Below, one piece after another: positions 61,328 through 64,000 of a DNA stretch of 64,000 bases (position 1 is its first letter; the number at the start of each line of letters is the position of its first letter). Position numbers and translations under genes: made by a program. The notes beneath the pieces were generated by a model that saw nothing but the letters and a program-made list of their open reading frames with translations, made no database searches and had not been told where the DNA came from. The stretch is from assembly GCF_007995095.1 (NCBI RefSeq), contig NZ_VOPY01000001.1, forward strand, positions 1,265,001 through 1,329,000, read 5' to 3'. Source of the DNA: Flavisphingopyxis soli. GTDB taxonomy: Bacteria; Pseudomonadota; Alphaproteobacteria; Sphingomonadales; Sphingomonadaceae.

Positions 61328-61674
61328 GATCAGCGATCACAACATGTAACCCTGGAGGTGTCAATACACCGTCAGGGGCGGTCAACATCAAACTGTTCAT
61401 TTTCCGGAAACGTTTGCCGGTTGCTTCCATGCAATGCAGCTACCCGAACACTTCGCGACCCAGCGGACCATTGACCAGCAGCGACGGGATGCCGCGCGAG
61501 GGGTGGACTCTGTTGCGCTAGTAAATGATGTAGGCCAGACACTGGCGGGAGGCGATCGCGAGCGCTGGGCGCGGCACGATATGGACAGGGATTGGCTATG
61601 ACCGTTGCGGCGTCTTACTTCTTCGTCGGGTCGTCTCGACTTATTGCATCGTCACGCTCCCGCCAGGATCATGC
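61328..61674. other. Divergent promoter region between epimerase and glycosyltransferase
   Basis: A 347-base spacer between divergent operons. I see no gene. It presumably contains the promoters of both sets; an AGGA site six bases before the GTG at 61675 serves the glycosyltransferase. No convincing -35/-10 pair could be fixed by eye. Confidence 0.5.
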
Positions 61675-62718
61675 GTGGTGACTTTGCCCCGAGTGAGCGT
61701 GGTCATGCCTGTTCGCAATGCCATGCCCTTTCTTGATGCCGCTGTTGAATCGGTTCTTGACCAAACACTTAGGGATTTTGAATTTGTAATCGGCGATGAT
61801 GCATCGGACGATGGTTCGAGTGAGCGACTGGAATATTGGGCGCAACGCGATCCGCGAATCCGGCTTGCCCGCAGATCCGTCGCGAGCGGCCCGGTAGGGG
61901 CCAGCAATTGGGTGGTCGCCATGGCCCGGACCGACATCTTGGCGCGTATGGACGCCGACGATGTCGCGTTGCCAACCCGATTGGCCAAGCAACTCGCGGT
62001 CCTTGATGCCGACCCGCAAATAGTTCTGATTGGATCGCTTTGGTTAGGCATAGACGCCGGCGACCGGACCATTCGGCCGCCCGATTATTCATCGACGCTG
62101 GATTCGCGCCCATTACGCTTTCCCTTCGCTCACGGGTCGACGATGATCCGCAAACGCGCGTTCGATGCGGCAGGCGGCTATCGCGAAGCGTGTGCCTATT
62201 GGGAGGATGCTGACCTGTTCCACCGGCTCGGCGGACTTGGCAGGATGGTGGTGCTGCTTGAGCCGCTCTATCGCTATCGCTCGGCGACGACGAGCAACCG
62301 CTTAACTTCCGATCGTGCGACGATCGCCGCACAGCACGCACTCCTCGACCGTTGCTGCGCGGCGGCTCGGAGCGATGGCGATTACGAGCACCTTATCGAC
62401 GGCAGTAGCGGTCCGGCAACCCCGCCGGACAAGCTGTACCTAGAAGATCTCCAGAAGCGCGCCGCCCTTCAGGTCCGCGCCGGCCACCGCTCGGACGCCT
62501 GGCGCGAGTGGATGGGCATTGATCGAGCCCGACGAGGCCCTTTTTCGTTTCCGCACTTCGCCTTTCTGGTGTGGAGCGGCCTCGCCCCACGCAGTCTGCG
62601 TTGGGTGCTCGGCGCGATGGTCTCGGTGCGCAACCGGAGTGCGCTCAAGCAGCTGCGTGGCATGACCATGGTCGAGTGCCTATCGGGCGGTGAGCAACGA
62701 TCGGCGTTGCAGCAATGA
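61675..62718 (+). CDS. Family 2 glycosyltransferase
   Basis: A 347-residue GT-A fold enzyme: N-terminal VSVVMPVRNAMPFLDAAVESVLDQTLRDFEFVIGDDAS, metal-binding D-x-D in ILARMDADDVAL, and the acceptor-side segment YREACAYWEDADLFHRL. A C-terminal region of about 110 residues has amphipathic helices. Start GTG at 61675 is favoured by spacing from AGGA. It overlaps the start of the dioxygenase gene by 29 bases if that gene uses its GTG. Confidence 0.9.
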   Translation: MVTLPRVSVVMPVRNAMPFLDAAVESVLDQTLRDFEFVIGDDASDDGSSERLEYWAQRDPRIRLARRSVASGPVGASNWVVAMARTDILARMDADDVALPTRLAKQLAVLDADPQIVLIGSLWLGIDAGDRTIRPPDYSSTLDSRPLRFPFAHGSTMIRKRAFDAAGGYREACAYWEDADLFHRLGGLGRMVVLLEPLYRYRSATTSNRLTSDRATIAAQHALLDRCCAAARSDGDYEHLIDGSSGPATPPDKLYLEDLQKRAALQVRAGHRSDAWREWMGIDRARRGPFSFPHFAFLVWSGLAPRSLRWVLGAMVSVRNRSALKQLRGMTMVECLSGGEQRSALQQ

Positions 62719-63748
62719 TGTGCTTATGACCTCTGGGCTCGCAGTCGGCGGTAACCCGAGATGCGCGTTGCGCGACGGACCGCGCTGCGCCGATCCCGAC
62801 CTTGAGCGTGCGCTGGCGCATGACGGTTATGTCGTCGTCCGGTTGCTTTCCGACGGCGACGCGCGCGATGTCGCGCGCGATATTGCGGCGCTATATCCCA
62901 GCGGAGTCGTGGCCAACCAGCCGCAATCGAACTGGTATCTCGGCCTGATCGACCCCGACCGCGATCTGGCGATCCGGTCGGCCAGCATCGTCTGGGACAC
63001 GGTCGCGCCGCACTTGGCGGCGCTGCTCGTCGAGGCGCGCTGCCATTACACGAGCGTCGCGATCAAGGCGCCCGGGGCGGCGGCGACGCCGATGCACCAG
63101 CACTGGCCGACAACGATCGACCCGTTTGCGCGCCGCATAGGATGCTGGGTGCTGTTGTCCGAGGCATGTGAGGGTCCGGGCGTGTTCCGCCTGGTCCCCC
63201 GGAGTCATCAGCTGCTGCCCTTCATACGCCATGCAAATTCGGGCGATTATTTCGAGGCCTTCTCCGAACGCGTTCGCGAACATTATTCTATCGATATCGC
63301 GCTCCAACCTGGTGAGGCGGTGCTGTTCGAAGACAGCATCCTGCACGGCACCCGCGCCAACCTAACGCCGGGGATGCGCATTTCGGCGATCGCCAATTTC
63401 ATTGGCGCGGACATGCGCACCGCTGCGATACTGCCCGAAGACGACAAGTTTGCGGTCGTCGATACCAACAGGCGCGACGGCATGGCTCACTATCTTCGAA
63501 CGGGGCTTTGGCCCGAGCAATGGCACCGGGTGGCCACACTGCCCAATCGCAATCGCGCGATTACCGAAGCCGAGTTCGTCAAGCTGCTGGCTTTCGGTCG
63601 CAAGGCGAGCCTCGATTTCGATCCGCTGTCGCTAGTCCGACCTGAACGCGCGTGCGCCGGTCACGCATGTGATGCCGGCCACGACGACAGGTTGAGCATG
63701 CCCGGCATTCTATCGCGACTGGCCACAAGGCTAACGCGATGGCGATAA
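62690..63748 (+). CDS. Phytanoyl-CoA dioxygenase (PhyH)-like Fe(II)/2-oxoglutarate enzyme
   Basis: A 352-residue protein of the PhyH superfamily. Candidate iron ligands are H136 with H138 (TPMHQHWP) and H219 (ILHGTR), with R222 or nearby residues for 2-oxoglutarate. The usual H-x-D/E pair reads H-x-H here, which is unusual. The double-stranded beta-helix core is evident in GCWVLLSEACEGPGVFRLVPRSH and PGEAVLFEDSILHG. GTG at 62690 or ATG at 62726 could start it. Such enzymes in glycan loci may modify sugars or lipid carriers. Confidence 0.78.
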   Translation: MSNDRRCSNDVLMTSGLAVGGNPRCALRDGPRCADPDLERALAHDGYVVVRLLSDGDARDVARDIAALYPSGVVANQPQSNWYLGLIDPDRDLAIRSASIVWDTVAPHLAALLVEARCHYTSVAIKAPGAAATPMHQHWPTTIDPFARRIGCWVLLSEACEGPGVFRLVPRSHQLLPFIRHANSGDYFEAFSERVREHYSIDIALQPGEAVLFEDSILHGTRANLTPGMRISAIANFIGADMRTAAILPEDDKFAVVDTNRRDGMAHYLRTGLWPEQWHRVATLPNRNRAITEAEFVKLLAFGRKASLDFDPLSLVRPERACAGHACDAGHDDRLSMPGILSRLATRLTRWR

Positions 63749-64000
63749 ATGAAGCAATCGAACCGCGTGTGGGTGCATTGCGCCGAGCGATCGCAGCATG
63801 GACCAGCGCGTTGCGCATCGGCTGGCCGCTTTACCTGCTTGAACTCAAAGCCAGGAAGCGGCGCCACTGGATCGGTCTCGTCTGGATATTTGCGCCGCTG
63901 CTTGTCGTCCTGGCGATCGGATTTGGCATCGAGGCTACCCGATGGGGTGGGCGAGCCATTGCGGTCGGCATGCCTTATCCGGTCTATATCGTCACCGGCC
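63739..64000 (+). CDS. ABC-2 polysaccharide/lipid exporter permease, N-terminal part (cut by window edge)
   Basis: The first 87 codons of a permease: cytoplasmic N-terminus, then LYLLELKARKRRHWIGLVWIFAPLLVVLAIGFGIEA, the typical amphipathic-then-first-helix pattern of KpsM/Wzm-like ABC-2 permeases that export polysaccharide. The ATG overlaps the end of the dioxygenase gene by ten bases. The rest of the gene and presumably the ATPase lie beyond the window. Confidence 0.7.
   Translation, partial: MAINEAIEPRVGALRRAIAAWTSALRIGWPLYLLELKARKRRHWIGLVWIFAPLLVVLAIGFGIEATRWGGRAIAVGMPYPVYIVTG

Overview
The window is a high-GC alphaproteobacterial chromosome segment, most likely from a sphingomonad (Sphingomonadales: Sphingopyxis/Sphingomonas-like). 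The evidence is the split b/b' F0 ATP synthase operon, a GcrA cell-cycle regulator, the trpF-trpB-trpA-accD arrangement, a large TonB-dependent receptor, many TTG/GTG starts and dispersed CCCTCTCCCC-type palindromes. No species can be named from sequence alone.

Region 1 (1-28 kb) is core genome. A leftward block runs lapA, pyrF, a GNAT acetyltransferase, trpF, trpB, then a disturbed stretch (DUF559 gene, trpA'/trpB' chimeric fragment, small membrane protein), then trpA and the start of accD. Next come purB, an EF-hand protein, radC, the ydbH-ynbE-ydbL envelope lipid-transport operon, the F0 operon atpI-B-E-F'-F, uvrC, recO, apaG, a second GNAT enzyme, a class A beta-lactamase-fold hydrolase, parE, a membrane sulfatase-fold transferase, a PspA-like protein, gcrA, an ABC-2 permease and hspQ.

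Region 2 (28.24-38.42 kb) is an integrated element in the 3' end of tRNA-Ser(CGA). It is bounded by an exact 18-bp direct repeat, carries a tyrosine integrase beside the tRNA, and has matching paired short repeats just inside both ends. Its cargo is a three-gene leftward operon: a nitrilase-fold protein (Glu/Lys/Cys triad visible), a small middle protein, and a Rad50/SbcC-like ATPase with a CPAC zinc hook. The layout resembles three-component ABC ATPase conflict systems and is the best candidate here for an undescribed defence system. The rest is a serine recombinase chain ending in an HNH-like protein, a fragment of a phage-type ribonucleotide reductase, and a phage HNH/AP2-like protein.

Region 3 (39-55.5 kb) holds a surface-type lipoprotein, a TonB-dependent receptor and a complete type II secretion operon, gspC to gspN plus its own prepilin peptidase. 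Genes in this operon mostly overlap or nearly abut. The lipoprotein is a plausible secretion substrate and the receptor a plausible partner.

Region 4 (56-64 kb) starts with a stand-alone EAL phosphodiesterase. It continues with two divergent gene sets that look like surface glycan or glycolipid synthesis. Leftward are a sugar epimerase, a UbiA-family prenyltransferase, a SAM methyltransferase and an acyltransferase-3. Rightward are a family-2 glycosyltransferase, a PhyH-like dioxygenase and an ABC-2 exporter permease cut by the window end.
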